Shown one piece after another: positions 46,114 to 56,043 of a stretch of 64,000 nt of DNA. The position numbers were made by a program, and so were the translations under genes. Origin of the DNA: Actinomyces qiguomingii (GTDB lineage: Bacteria > Actinomycetota > Actinomycetes > Actinomycetales > Actinomycetaceae); the NCBI RefSeq assembly GCF_004102025.1, contig NZ_CP025228.1, positions 3,286,001-3,350,000 of the forward strand, given 5' to 3'. The notes under the pieces were generated by a model, which was not told the origin of the DNA, made no database searches, and saw only the letters and a list, made by a program, of their open reading frames with translations. Position 1 is the first letter of the stretch, and every line of letters begins with the position of its first letter.

Positions 46114-47151
46114 TCAGCGGGGACGCGCAACCGCCGTCGAACCACGCATGATCAACTCGGGCGTTAGCACCACGCGCTGGTGGACATGCAATCCGTCCCG
46201 CGCCATCTCGTCCAGGATCAAGCGCACGGCCGCCTCCCCCATCTCCTGACCGTTCATGGTAATGCTGGTCAACGGTACACGACAGTCCCCCGCCGAACTG
46301 TTGCGGTCGCACCCCATAACGGCGATATCTCCCGGAACGCGGACGCCTGCCTCGCTCAGCCCCTCGACCAGTCCAGAGGCGAGCGAGTCGGACACTCCAA
46401 TGACGCCGTCGGGCCGGGTCTCGGGGCCGCGGCCGGCAATCTGCGACGCCACAGCGAAGCCATCGGCCTCTTTCACCCCACCGGCCATAATCTCCTCGAA
46501 GGAGGCGCCCGCGGCCTCACGCATGGCACGCCGCACACCGCGGCGGCGCAGCCGAACCGGTTGATACTGCTCGTCACCGCCCGCCGCAAAGGCTATCCGT
46601 CTGCACCCGATATCCAGCATATGCTGGACGGCCAGGTAACCGACCTGCTCGTTGTCCACGATTACAGTGCACAGGCTCTCATCCCCCTGGTCATAATTGA
46701 TCATGACCACGGGCGTGTCCCGTGCCTTTAGTCTGGCCACATGCTCCGACGAGTCCTGCATCGGCGCCAGCAGCAGACCGGCAACACGCGCTTCATTGAA
46801 GGAAGCGACGTTGTTCCCCTGGGCGACGAAGTCGTCGTCACTGTCCGCCAGCAGCAAGTTGTGGCCTGCCGCCCGGGCAGCCGCCTGCGCCCCTCGCGCC
46901 ACATCGACGAACATGGAGTTCGAAAGATTGATGACCACCAGGCCCAGGGCCCCGGATCTACCGGAGGCAAGGGTGCTGGCGTTGGCGTTACGGACGAACC
47001 CGAGCTCGTTGATTGCCGCCCGTACCCGCTCAATCGCGGCTGCGGACACGCGCTCGGGATGGTTGAGGACGTTCGATGCGGTGCCCAGGGACACCCCGGC
47101 TCGATCCGCGACATCTCGCAGACGCGGCGGACGCTGCGCATGCGTGGGCAC
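46114..47151 (-). CDS. LacI-family transcriptional regulator
   Basis: A 345-residue repressor. The N-terminal LacI helix-turn-helix (RLRDVADRAGVSLGTASNVL) and hinge helix (NANASTLASGRSGALGLVV) are followed by a periplasmic-binding-protein-like effector domain. It is the last gene of the ABC sugar importer operon (41 bp after the permease). It probably represses that operon through the AAGCGCTT palindromes upstream of the binding-protein gene. The sugar effector is unknown. Confidence 0.87.
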   Translation of the reverse strand: MPTHAQRPPRLRDVADRAGVSLGTASNVLNHPERVSAAAIERVRAAINELGFVRNANASTLASGRSGALGLVVINLSNSMFVDVARGAQAAARAAGHNLLLADSDDDFVAQGNNVASFNEARVAGLLLAPMQDSSEHVARLKARDTPVVMINYDQGDESLCTVIVDNEQVGYLAVQHMLDIGCRRIAFAAGGDEQYQPVRLRRRGVRRAMREAAGASFEEIMAGGVKEADGFAVASQIAGRGPETRPDGVIGVSDSLASGLVEGLSEAGVRVPGDIAVMGCDRNSSAGDCRVPLTSITMNGQEMGEAAVRLILDEMARDGLHVHQRVVLTPELIMRGSTAVARPR

Positions 47152-47192
47152 CTTTCGAACACCTCATTTCCCGTGGAGGTGCACCCGCAGGC

Positions 47193-48047
47193 TCACCCCT
47201 TCACCGCACCGGCCGTCATCCCCTCCTGGATCTGCCGGTTGAAGAACGCATACATGATAAGCGGCGGGATGGTGATCAGCAGGACGTCCATGAACAGAAG
47301 GTTCCACTGGTTCAGCCCTTGCGACTGGTAGTTGTACAGCGTGAGCTGGACGGTCTCGTTGCCCTGGCCGGGCAGGAAGTACAGGGCGTATGTGAAGTCG
47401 TTAAAGACAGTTACGGCCTGCACCACGATGACCGTGACGATCGTGGACCTCAGCAACGGGAAGATGACCCGGAAGAACAGGCGCACGGGACCCGCGCCGT
47501 CGATGATCGCCGCCTCGTCCAGCTCCCGCGGTATCGTCTCGACGAAGGCGCGGAACAACAGGATGCAGAAGGACAGTCCGAAGGCGACGTGAACGGCGAT
47601 CAGGCCGGCCAGAGTCTTATACAGGCCCAACCCCTCCAGCACCCAGATGGTCGGGACGACGGCGGGAGGGATTATTAATCCCATCATGACGAACAGGTTG
47701 ATGACGCCGTTCCACCGAGACCGACGCCGCTGCAGGACATAACCGACCATCGCCCCCAGGATCACCTGTATCGCGACCGCGAGCACCGTTACGACGGCGG
47801 AGTTCACGAAGGCGCGAATCAGCACGTAGTCCTGGGTGGCGATCACCGTCTTGAAGTTCTCCACGAAGGCCCATTCGGTGGGCAAGGAGAACTCCAGCAC
47901 AGAGGCCTCCTTCTGCGTCTTCCCCGCCGTCAACACAATGAAGACGAACGGGACGATGAAGACCACGATGCTAATCAGGATCGCGATTACCCCGGGGATC
48001 AGGCCCCGGCGCCGGTTCCGCTTTCCGGCAAGTGCGGCGGCGGTCAT
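47193..48047 (-). CDS. Sugar ABC transporter permease (MalG-type)
   Basis: A 284-residue inner-membrane protein with about six helices and the permease EAA loop (VETIPRELDEAAIIDGAGP, then LPLLRSTIVTVIV) that docks the ATPase. Its ATG at 48047 overlaps the previous permease's stop (ATGA), so translation is coupled. No ATPase gene is in the operon; a shared MsiK-type ATPase encoded elsewhere is likely, as is common in actinobacteria. Confidence 0.88.
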   Translation of the reverse strand: MTAAALAGKRNRRRGLIPGVIAILISIVVFIVPFVFIVLTAGKTQKEASVLEFSLPTEWAFVENFKTVIATQDYVLIRAFVNSAVVTVLAVAIQVILGAMVGYVLQRRRSRWNGVINLFVMMGLIIPPAVVPTIWVLEGLGLYKTLAGLIAVHVAFGLSFCILLFRAFVETIPRELDEAAIIDGAGPVRLFFRVIFPLLRSTIVTVIVVQAVTVFNDFTYALYFLPGQGNETVQLTLYNYQSQGLNQWNLLFMDVLLITIPPLIMYAFFNRQIQEGMTAGAVKG

Positions 48048-48985
48048 GACCGATTCCCCTTCCGGTTCAGCCACATGTTGAGTGGGATCACGATTACCGC
48101 GATGACCAGAAACAGCACCACGTTGCCGGCCGTCGACAGGCCGTAGAAGCCCGCCTGGTATTGCTTATAGATGACCGAGGCGATCACGTCGGATGAGAAA
48201 CCCGGGCCGCCACGAGTCATGGTCCAGATGAGGTCGAAGGACCGCAGTCCGCCGATGAGGGACAGGATGATCACGGTGACCGTGGCCGGACGACACAGCG
48301 GCAGGGTGATGTTCTTGAATATCTGCCATGCGCCCGCACCGTCCACCTTCGCCGCCTCAACGTACTCGTGAGGGATGGCGACAATCCCGGAGATATAGAT
48401 GACGGTTGCCAGTCCAACACCCTTCCACACGTCGACTCCGGCAACGGAGAAGAGCGCAAGGCCGGGGTCGGTCAGCCAGCCTGGACCATCAATGCCGACG
48501 ACGGCGAGCGCCCGGTTGACCAACCCGTCCTGCGGGTCGAGCAGCACCTTCCAGGTGACGCCGACACCGATTGTCGACACCAACACGGGGAAGAAGACGA
48601 CCGACCGCAGGTAGTTGCGCCCGAAGACCTGGGAGGTCAGTAGGACCGCGAGAGCGAGTCCGAGAACCACCTTGGCGCCGGAGGTCACGAAGGCGTAGAT
48701 GAAGGTGTTGGCGAAGCCCTTGACCAAGGAGGGCTCTTTGAAGAACTGAGCGAAGTTATCCAGACCTATGAACTCCATGTCGAACAGAGTCCAGCGTGTT
48801 AAAGCGAAATAGAAGGAGGCGAGCGTCGGAACCAGGAAGAGGATCACGAAGAACAGCGCTGCGGGGAGGTGGAAGTACAGTGGATAGTACTTGTCCAGCC
48901 CCCTCCCCCGCCGTTTCTCCGCCCCTGCCCGGGGCGCATTGTCTGCGGCGCCGCGCGACGCCGTTGATACAGTTGTTGCTGCCAT
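48044..48985 (-). CDS. Sugar ABC transporter permease (MalF-type)
   Basis: A 313-residue inner-membrane protein of the MalF/UgpA group with about six helices and an EAA loop (VAIPHEYVEAAKVDGAGAWQ). The ATG at 48985 was chosen, with GGGAGTG just upstream; the longer frame adds a low-complexity leader. It lies 61 bp after the binding-protein gene. Confidence 0.87.
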   Translation of the reverse strand: MAATTVSTASRGAADNAPRAGAEKRRGRGLDKYYPLYFHLPAALFFVILFLVPTLASFYFALTRWTLFDMEFIGLDNFAQFFKEPSLVKGFANTFIYAFVTSGAKVVLGLALAVLLTSQVFGRNYLRSVVFFPVLVSTIGVGVTWKVLLDPQDGLVNRALAVVGIDGPGWLTDPGLALFSVAGVDVWKGVGLATVIYISGIVAIPHEYVEAAKVDGAGAWQIFKNITLPLCRPATVTVIILSLIGGLRSFDLIWTMTRGGPGFSSDVIASVIYKQYQAGFYGLSTAGNVVLFLVIAVIVIPLNMWLNRKGNRS

Positions 48986-49046
48986 TTTCACTCCCGGCCA
49001 TATGTGGGGGCGAACCGCCGAGTCCGCCCCCACGCAGCGGCTGGCG

Positions 49047-50354
49047 TCACCAGCCCTCAAGGCCGAGTTGCTGCGCCTGCTTCTCGACATCCTGGTCATA
49101 CAAGGCAGCCCCCTCAACCGCCGTCGAGATGCCGGAGCCCACCTGAACGGTGATCTGCTCGAGGGAGGGCCCCTTGATCGGCGAGAGGAACTCCAACGCC
49201 AGCCCGGTGTTATCCGCGTCGTAGTACGGGGTCATGTCCTCCACCAGTGAAGTGGCGGTCGCGGGGAGCTCGCAGCCGTCGATCACGAACGGGCCGCCGA
49301 CCGTGATCGCAGAGCCCATGACCGTGCAAGCTTCCGGGGTGGCGAGCCAGTCAAGAAGCTCATAGGCGGCCTCAAGTTTCTCGCCCTGCGTGGTCTTGGG
49401 TATGTACATGCCGTTCGGCGTCCCGATGGTCAGCGTGGTGTTGGCGGCGTCCTCCGCGGGAATCGCGAACACGCCGAGTGAGGCGTCCGCGTCCGGGTAG
49501 TTCTCACCGATGGCTGCGGATACGTTTGACGTAAGCATCGGGTAATGGGCCGCCGCGCCCTCGGCAAGCATCCTGACGCCGTCGTCATAGGTGGCCGAGG
49601 CGAAGTCGTCATTCAGATAGCCCGCATCGTAAATGTCCTGAAGATGCTGGAATCCGGCGAAGGCCGGCTCGGCCGCGTACTTCGCCTTATTGGCGGTGTA
49701 GTTGTCAGCCCAATCAGGGTCGGCCGCTAGCACGTTCGCGGCGTCACCTAGGACCATGACCTGCGAGGTCCAGGTATCGGAGTAGGTCTGCACGACGGGC
49801 GTGATCCCTGCGGCTGCGATCTTCTCATTGTTGCTCATGAACTCGTCCCAGGATTCTGGAGTTTCCAGGCCGAGCTCGGCGTAGACGTCCTTGTTGTAGA
49901 TCATGCCGAAGGAGAAGGACGCCCCGACCGGAAGACCATACATGCCGTTGTCCGTGGACGCGGCCTGCACCCAGTTGTCGTCGACCTTGCCCGCCCAGTC
50001 CTGATCCGACAAGTCCACAAGCATGGAGTCGGGACTCAGCGCCTTCAGCAAGGATCCCGAGTTGTACCAGAACAGATCGTTCATGTCCCCGGTAGACAGG
50101 CGCGTCTTGATCAGGTTGTCCCCTTCCGATCCCGAGGGATGGGTCTCATAGGAGATCCGAATGTCCTCGTGGGAGGAGTTGAAGGACTCCACCAGCGGAT
50201 CCCACAGGGCGATCGACGAAGGGTCGGAGTCAATGTAGATCGAGAGTTCGGTGACGCCGTCGGCGGACTCGGCTCCGGAACCGCAGGCGCCGAACCCAAG
50301 CGCCCCTGCGACGGTCACGACCGCTAGGACGGCCACGGACTTACGGATACTCAT
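49047..50354 (-). CDS. Sugar ABC transporter substrate-binding lipoprotein
   Basis: A 435-residue extracellular solute-binding protein (family 1). The signal sequence ends in lipobox LGFGAC. The fold is indicated by LSIYIDSDPSSIALWDPLVE at the start and the acidic, aromatic-rich lobes after it. GGAGG lies 8 bases before the ATG at 50354. It is the first gene of an operon with two permeases and a LacI regulator. The sugar is unknown; nearby GH genes suggest plant-derived oligosaccharides. Confidence 0.88.
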   Translation of the reverse strand: MSIRKSVAVLAVVTVAGALGFGACGSGAESADGVTELSIYIDSDPSSIALWDPLVESFNSSHEDIRISYETHPSGSEGDNLIKTRLSTGDMNDLFWYNSGSLLKALSPDSMLVDLSDQDWAGKVDDNWVQAASTDNGMYGLPVGASFSFGMIYNKDVYAELGLETPESWDEFMSNNEKIAAAGITPVVQTYSDTWTSQVMVLGDAANVLAADPDWADNYTANKAKYAAEPAFAGFQHLQDIYDAGYLNDDFASATYDDGVRMLAEGAAAHYPMLTSNVSAAIGENYPDADASLGVFAIPAEDAANTTLTIGTPNGMYIPKTTQGEKLEAAYELLDWLATPEACTVMGSAITVGGPFVIDGCELPATATSLVEDMTPYYDADNTGLALEFLSPIKGPSLEQITVQVGSGISTAVEGAALYDQDVEKQAQQLGLEGW

Positions 50355-50418
50355 GTGGGTGTCCTCCATGTATGAATGCCTCGCCACTCCTCCATTGGAG
50401 TGGCGCAAGCCATGAAAC

Positions 50419-50610
50419 TGAAGCGCTTCATTGCGATGCCAGCCTAACCCAGGCCTTCACGGACGTCAACCACCAACACTCACCTCTTCATCGAACCACT
50501 CCGACTGCGACTATTCAGTGCGATTTCAATGAATCCAAGCTACCGAACAGCACCCGGGACGGCGACCATCCCTTCCCTCCCGCCAACTCCGGATACTTCG
50601 AAGCGCTTCA
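50419..50610. promoter_or_regulatory. LacI-type operators upstream of the ABC operon
   Basis: TGAAGCGCTTCA at 50419-50430 is a perfect palindrome, and CGAAGCGCTTCA at 50599-50610 repeats its core; AAAGCGCT at about 50634 is a weaker half. The AAGCGCTT core fits LacI-family operators. The first lies 65 bp before the binding-protein start. The 180-bp separation would allow looping. Confidence 0.7.
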
Positions 50611-50903
50611 ACACCGACCGCGGCTCGTTGAGAAAGCGCTGCGACGAGGCAACAACTCCCCTATGAGGTCGTTTATGAAGTTCCAGCCTGAACGTGCCGT
50701 GACTGCACGCCTGCGGCACCAACCTGCGAACGCGAGACGATTACCGCCGCTCGCCACTGCCTCTGATCGGGCTGGACGGCACCGCCGAGGCATCTACCGG
50801 CACCGGTGCGCGCGCCGTCCACTGGTTCTATCGGCGCACTCAGCTCGGCCGTGGAGCGCTACAGGCCCTATTGGCGCGGAGCCGACAAACCAGGCATCAC
50901 GTC

Positions 50904-51060
50904 TTGGACTGCCTGGCTGCCGTTGGACCACCTGAAACGCACTCTCAGACGGTCCAACCGCAAAAGCCCGGTCCAACCGCAGAAACGCGGTCCAAGTACG
51001 CAGCCAGCAGCCGACCGAGCCCACACCCAACACCGCCAACACCCTCAAACCGGAAGAGCC
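50904..51060. repeat. 19-bp phased TTGGACC/GGTCCA array, copy 2, with ISL3-like end
   Basis: TTGGACT/TTGGACC at 50904 and 50923, inverted GGTCCAA at 50951, 50970 and 50989, all steps 19 bp. An ISL3-like end (AACACCCTCAAACCGGAAG, 51038-51060) follows. The centre (ACCTGAAACGCACTCTCAGAC) is the reverse complement of the centre at 15343-15362. No gene is evident between 50611 and 51155. Confidence 0.85.
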
Positions 51061-51155
51061 TCCAAACCACGCCCCGCCCGGATGTCACGGCCACCGAGCG
51101 CCGCCGCATCGACCGACCTCGGCATATAACAAGTGCCGGTCTCGACGAGGAACAA

Positions 51156-54100
51156 TTAGAACAAGAGGCGCACGGGGCCGAGCAGGCCGTGGGGGACGCT
51201 GGGATGCCGCACCGCCCAGGGGCCGGTCATGTAGACGTCGGCCGCCAGCGTCGCGTTGCGCAGCGTCGTGCGGACCTCGATCTCGATGATCGGGTCCTGT
51301 CCTGCGGCCACGACCCCGGCCAGTGCCTGTCCGACCGGGACGTCCGCGTCATCGCGCAGCACCGGCCCGAATTCGCAGTCGCCCACCCGCACAAGCGCGC
51401 TGCCGCCCAGCTCACCGAGGCTCAGCACGGCATCCGCGAGCGCGGCCCGGGCGGCCTCGCCGCCGGCGCCGCCCTCCACGTGGGCCCGGTACACCCCGGT
51501 GCCGGAGACATCCTTCAACGCCGCGATACCACGCCAGTCACCGGGCCCCTGCCCGGGCAGGTCGATGGTACGGGGCCCATCCGGCTCCTCGCTGGTGACG
51601 GTCAGGCTCCAGTCCATGAGGGCGAGTTCCGCGCCGCCGGCCTCTGCCTGCGCCCCGGTCACGGCTCCTCCGAGCGAGGCGGTATCGCCTCCACTGGAGG
51701 CCACGGCTCCCGCACCGATTACCGCCCCGGCGACGGCGCACGCCCCGCCCGCGCCAACGACCTCAGCAACGCCTGCCGCGCTCTCGCCCCCGGGGACGAC
51801 CCGCAGCACCGCCAGCCCCAGCGGGGCGAGTGCTGCCTCCACGCGTGTACGCCCCGCCACCACTTCGGCTCCCACCGGGGTGATCGCACCCGCGTCCAGG
51901 TCGAGAACCTCCACGCGCCCGGTGCCTTCGATCTCCAGCGGTAGGGCGACCGCCTCGACGGCGGGGTTGTATACGAGCACATAGCGCCCCTCGGCGGCGT
52001 CGCGCACCTGGCTCAGCAGCACCGGCCCGCGCCAGGCCACGCGCGGGCGAACCCCGAGCGCCGCGAGCGCGGCGGGCACCTCCTCCCAGCCATCCACCCG
52101 CTTCACGCGCGCTCCCGCGAGGACGGCGGTGATCGCGTCGGCCACCTGCGGGTCCCGGTCGCTGCCACCCCAGCCTGCGTCACCCGTCGGCGGCCGCCCG
52201 ACGACGACGATGGCCAGTCCCGCCGCGGCGGCACGCGCCAAGCCCTGGGCGGCATCGAGCGGAATGGTGCCGCCCTGGAGCGCGGCATCCAGAATCAAGG
52301 CCCGGTAGGCGGGCCCGTCGGGGAAGAGCACGACCCGCTCCGCACCGGGCGCGCACTCGGCGGCCGGCAGCGTCGCGCCCCCGGCCCTCCGTCCCCCAGC
52401 GCCGGTCTTGCCCGCGGCGCCCGCTGCTGCGGCATCGACACCGCACCCGGGCCCCGGTTCGAGACCGACGACCCCCTCTTCGGCCAGACCGACCGGGTCA
52501 AGCAGCTGCACGCCGTAGCCGGCCCGGTCCAGGGCCTCGGTGTCCAGCAGCCGGTCGGGGGCGGTGGCGTCGGCCTCGGCATTGCCGCGGGCGGCGGTGG
52601 TCAGGAAGCCGTCGCGGTAGACGGCCACGTCCACCCGGGGCGTGCCGGTCTCCAGCACGGCGGTGCCGCGCGCCCAGTAGTCGGTCAGGCCCTTCCAGTG
52701 CTCCCACTGGGGGAAGTGCCGCTGGTTCCAGGACTCGGAGACGATGGTGCCGAAGCGGCCCCGGGTGGGCCAGGGCGCCTCGGGGTCCTGGGCGGCGAAG
52801 CCGTGCACGAAGGGCTTGGTGACGCCCACAGCCCACTCCTTGTCGAGCATGTGCCGGTAGTCCGCCAGGGAAAAGTCGTAGCACTTGTCCATCTGGGCGC
52901 CGAGCTCGGTGGACACGCGCACGGCCCCGCCCTGGTGGGCGCCGCCCACACAGCTTCGCTGCCAGTCCAGGGTGAAGCGCCAGCCCGGGCGGTCCATGCG
53001 CATGGGCACACGGTCGCCGGAGTTGAGGGACTCGACCTCAGCGCGCCCGCCGCAGCGCACCAGTTCCCGGAAGGAACGGACCGGCTCCAGGTTCTGCCCG
53101 TAGGCGGCCTGCGCCTTGTGCCGCATGCCGTGTCCGACGGCCCAGTCCTGGATGAGGGCCAGGTGGTCGCTGACGTACAGGTCGGTGATGGTGCGGTCGT
53201 AGTCGGCGCGCACGCGCCGCCCCAGGGCGGTCGGCGCGCCGTCCGCGGCGGCGGAGTCGAAGTCGGGGCGCGGGGGCGCCTCGGGCACCCAGTAGCGGCA
53301 TTGGCCGTGCGCGACGAGCAGCGGCAGGTAGCGGGTGAGGTCATAGCCGCGCAGGGAACGGAAGCGATCCAACATGGTCAAAGACCAGAACAGGCAGTCG
53401 GCGTTCAGCTCCAGGGAGTCCTCAAACAGCTCGGTGGCGGTGGCGCCGTCGGCGGACAGGGCGGCGCCCGCCTGCCCGATCTGGTGCTCGTCCAGGTAGG
53501 CCAACGCGGCCCGGGCGGCCTTGGCGTCGACGAAGCTGGTCACCCCCTGCTCGCTGTCCCGGGACCAGAAGGCCATGAGCGCCCACTGCCCCTCCCCCGG
53601 CGCCCAGGTGACGACGGCGTCCGCATCCTCACCGCTCACGGCGCCGGTCAGGTCGGTCAGGGTGGTCTCGTCCAGCAGGGTGGAGCGCTCCGGTTCGATG
53701 ATCTTGGTGGACTTGCCCCAGGGGTTGTCGGAGGGGACCACCCGCGGCGGCGTGCCGCGCCGAGCCACCCGGCCGGCGACGACGGCGACCAGCTTCTCTC
53801 CGCGGGCCCGGTCGGGGTCGTCGAAGGGCACGGGCACGGGCGTGACCACCGCGTCGCCGCATCCATCGACGGGCGCGGAGTTTTCGGCGGCGGCCCGGCC
53901 GGAGTCGCCCCGAGAGGCTGCCGGGCCGTCGTCCCCGATCCACGTCACCCCGTACTGAAGCTCCTGGGCGGCGTAGGCGGTGCCGCGGGCGGTGTTGGGG
54001 GTCTGCAGGGGCCAGGCGGCGCCGAGGGTCATGGCCACGCCCACGCCGAGGCGGCGCGCCTCGTCCAGGACGGCGGCAAGGGCCTGGCGCTGGGAGGCGT

Positions 54101-54311
54101 CGGCCCAGAAGCCGGGCGAGAAGGCGATCTCCACCTCCCCGAAGCCGGCGGCGGTGATGGCCCGCAGCTCTTCGAGTAGCTCCTCAACCGGAACCGGCTG
54201 CTGCCACCACCAGCGGATCCCGGGCCGGTCGGTCATCTCCGGGTCGGCCAAACGCGCCCGGCTCAGGGCGGCGCGGCTGGCGGGACGGCGCAGACGGGCG
54301 GGGGCGGTCAT
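51156..54311 (-). CDS. Large glycoside hydrolase, GH106-like (putative alpha-L-rhamnosidase)
   Basis: A 1051-residue enzyme. The start (PGIRWWWQQPVPVEELLEEL, then ITAAGFGEVEIAF) and the fragments DCLFWSLTMLDRFRSLRGYD and ESLNSGDRVPMRMDRPGWR fit the long TIM-barrel enzymes annotated as GH106-type rhamnosidases. The C-terminal part looks like a galactose-binding beta-sandwich (GVYRAHVEGGAG). There is no signal peptide, so it acts on imported glycosides. GGAGGAG precedes the ATG. It is last in the GH/transporter operon. Family assignment is moderately sure, the substrate less so. Confidence 0.7.
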   Translation of the reverse strand: MTAPARLRRPASRAALSRARLADPEMTDRPGIRWWWQQPVPVEELLEELRAITAAGFGEVEIAFSPGFWADASQRQALAAVLDEARRLGVGVAMTLGAAWPLQTPNTARGTAYAAQELQYGVTWIGDDGPAASRGDSGRAAAENSAPVDGCGDAVVTPVPVPFDDPDRARGEKLVAVVAGRVARRGTPPRVVPSDNPWGKSTKIIEPERSTLLDETTLTDLTGAVSGEDADAVVTWAPGEGQWALMAFWSRDSEQGVTSFVDAKAARAALAYLDEHQIGQAGAALSADGATATELFEDSLELNADCLFWSLTMLDRFRSLRGYDLTRYLPLLVAHGQCRYWVPEAPPRPDFDSAAADGAPTALGRRVRADYDRTITDLYVSDHLALIQDWAVGHGMRHKAQAAYGQNLEPVRSFRELVRCGGRAEVESLNSGDRVPMRMDRPGWRFTLDWQRSCVGGAHQGGAVRVSTELGAQMDKCYDFSLADYRHMLDKEWAVGVTKPFVHGFAAQDPEAPWPTRGRFGTIVSESWNQRHFPQWEHWKGLTDYWARGTAVLETGTPRVDVAVYRDGFLTTAARGNAEADATAPDRLLDTEALDRAGYGVQLLDPVGLAEEGVVGLEPGPGCGVDAAAAGAAGKTGAGGRRAGGATLPAAECAPGAERVVLFPDGPAYRALILDAALQGGTIPLDAAQGLARAAAAGLAIVVVGRPPTGDAGWGGSDRDPQVADAITAVLAGARVKRVDGWEEVPAALAALGVRPRVAWRGPVLLSQVRDAAEGRYVLVYNPAVEAVALPLEIEGTGRVEVLDLDAGAITPVGAEVVAGRTRVEAALAPLGLAVLRVVPGGESAAGVAEVVGAGGACAVAGAVIGAGAVASSGGDTASLGGAVTGAQAEAGGAELALMDWSLTVTSEEPDGPRTIDLPGQGPGDWRGIAALKDVSGTGVYRAHVEGGAGGEAARAALADAVLSLGELGGSALVRVGDCEFGPVLRDDADVPVGQALAGVVAAGQDPIIEIEVRTTLRNATLAADVYMTGPWAVRHPSVPHGLLGPVRLLF

Positions 54312-54345
54312 GGGTCTGCTCCTCCTTGAGTGCTGGCTGGAATGC

Positions 54346-55962
54346 CTACAGCGCCCGGTAGCGGAAGTCGGTTATGCGCGCGCTCCCGCCCCCGGCGGCG
54401 AAGACGGCGGGCCGCAGGGAGACCAGATCGTTCGCGGTATTGGCGTGGTAGCCGGAGCACTCCAAGGTGAGCGGGTAGTGGGTCCACTGGGCCTGCCCGG
54501 GGGCGCGGTAGTACATCTGCACGATGTGCTCGCGCTTCTCCAGGGCGAGCTCCAGGGCGCGGGTGCCCTCCGGCAGCGACTGACTCCCCCAGGTGCGGGT
54601 GCCGCCGGTCCAGGCCTGCAGGCGGCCTGTGGCCAGTTCCAGCCCGAGGAAGAGCCGGTGGTTGAAGAACAGCAGCAGCCCCGCCATCGTCTCGGGCGCC
54701 TCGGCTTCGCCGGATGTCTCCGCCGCTCTGGCCTGCGGACCGCCGTCATCGCCTGCCCGTGCGGCGTCCAGCAGTTCGACGCCGACCTCCACCCGGTAGG
54801 AGCGGTCGGGGGCGCGCACGGTCATGGGTGAGGACGACGCCGGGTCCTCCCCCTTGCCGGTCAGCACCAGCCCCGCCTGGGTGAAGGCGGCGCGGGCGGT
54901 CTCCTCGGCACCGGGCCGGTCGAAGGTCCACCGCCATCCCCAGGCCGGGGCGTGGAAGTCGTCGGATAGGGCGACGCCGTGGGGCCGCTGCTGGCTGCCG
55001 CCGCCAGGCAGGGCCAGCGGGGAGTTCAGGTCGCCGCCGCGGGCGACCGGCCAGCCGGCCTCGGTCCAGTCGACCGGTTCGAGCAGAATCTGCCGGCCCA
55101 GCCCCTGGGCGCCCCGCTCGTAGGCGTGGTAGATGACGTACCACTGGCCGCCGGGCCCTTCCAGCAGGGTGCCGTGTCCGCGCGACCACCAGGGCTGGGA
55201 GGGGTCGGTGCAGCGCAGCAGCGGGTTGGCGGGCATGTTCTCCCAGGGACCGTCGATACACCGGGAGCGGGCCACGATGATCATGTGCCCGGTGGCCGGG
55301 CCGGCGGTGCCGCCGACGGCGGAGACCAGGTAGTGCCAGCCGTCCCGCATCACGTGCTTGGGCCCCTCCAGGGAGTAGGCCTCCACCACCCAGTCCTCCG
55401 GATAGTGCCAGCCGTCGTAGACGTGCTCCACCTCGCCAACGGTTTCCAGGCCGTCGGGGCTCAGCCGCACCCGGTCGACGCCGTTCAAGAACAGGTAGCG
55501 CTCGCCGTCCTCGCCCACGGCGTGCCCGGGGTCGATGTAGCCGCGCAGGCCCAGGTCCACGGGGCCGTGCCAGGTGCCCTCGATGTCATCGGTCCACATC
55601 ACCGCAATGGTGGGGGCGTCCACGCGCGACCAGGAGGTGGGCATGAAGGGGATGTACATGTAGTAGCGGCCGGCGTGCTCCACCAGGTCGATGGCGAAGA
55701 CGCTGCCCCAGGGGTCGGGGCAGGTGGGGCCGACGGGCTCCCAGTCCACCAGGTTCTCCGAGCGCCACAGCACAATGCCGGGGCTGGACTCGAAGGAGGA
55801 GTAGGTCAGGTAGTAGCGGTCCCCGACGCGCAGGACGGTCGGGTCGGGGTAGTCCCCGCCCATGACGGGGTTGCGGTAGGTGCCGTCGCCGAGGTTGGCA
55901 CGGCGCTGGTTCTCAAGGCCGCGCCCCCAGGCGGGGGCGGCGGGGGTGGTTGTGGTGCTCAT
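54346..55962 (-). CDS. GH43-family glycosidase (beta-xylosidase/arabinosidase-like)
   Basis: A 538-residue enzyme. The five-bladed propeller start NPVMGGDYPDPTVLRVGDRY contains the catalytic base Asp, and AYSLEGPKHV holds the likely acid Glu. A C-terminal beta-sandwich (DDFHAPAWGWRW to the end) is typical of GH43 xylosidases. There is no signal peptide, so it is cytoplasmic. It is 34 bp upstream of the GH106-like gene in the operon. Whether it removes xylose or arabinose cannot be told. Confidence 0.82.
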   Translation of the reverse strand: MSTTTTPAAPAWGRGLENQRRANLGDGTYRNPVMGGDYPDPTVLRVGDRYYLTYSSFESSPGIVLWRSENLVDWEPVGPTCPDPWGSVFAIDLVEHAGRYYMYIPFMPTSWSRVDAPTIAVMWTDDIEGTWHGPVDLGLRGYIDPGHAVGEDGERYLFLNGVDRVRLSPDGLETVGEVEHVYDGWHYPEDWVVEAYSLEGPKHVMRDGWHYLVSAVGGTAGPATGHMIIVARSRCIDGPWENMPANPLLRCTDPSQPWWSRGHGTLLEGPGGQWYVIYHAYERGAQGLGRQILLEPVDWTEAGWPVARGGDLNSPLALPGGGSQQRPHGVALSDDFHAPAWGWRWTFDRPGAEETARAAFTQAGLVLTGKGEDPASSSPMTVRAPDRSYRVEVGVELLDAARAGDDGGPQARAAETSGEAEAPETMAGLLLFFNHRLFLGLELATGRLQAWTGGTRTWGSQSLPEGTRALELALEKREHIVQMYYRAPGQAQWTHYPLTLECSGYHANTANDLVSLRPAVFAAGGGSARITDFRYRAL

Positions 55963-56043
55963 GTGGTTACTCCGGTGGTGCGACGGCGGGGTGAGTCGAG
56001 TAGCTGTTGTTGGCGCGGGATTGGGGCTCGCGGGTGGGGTCGT

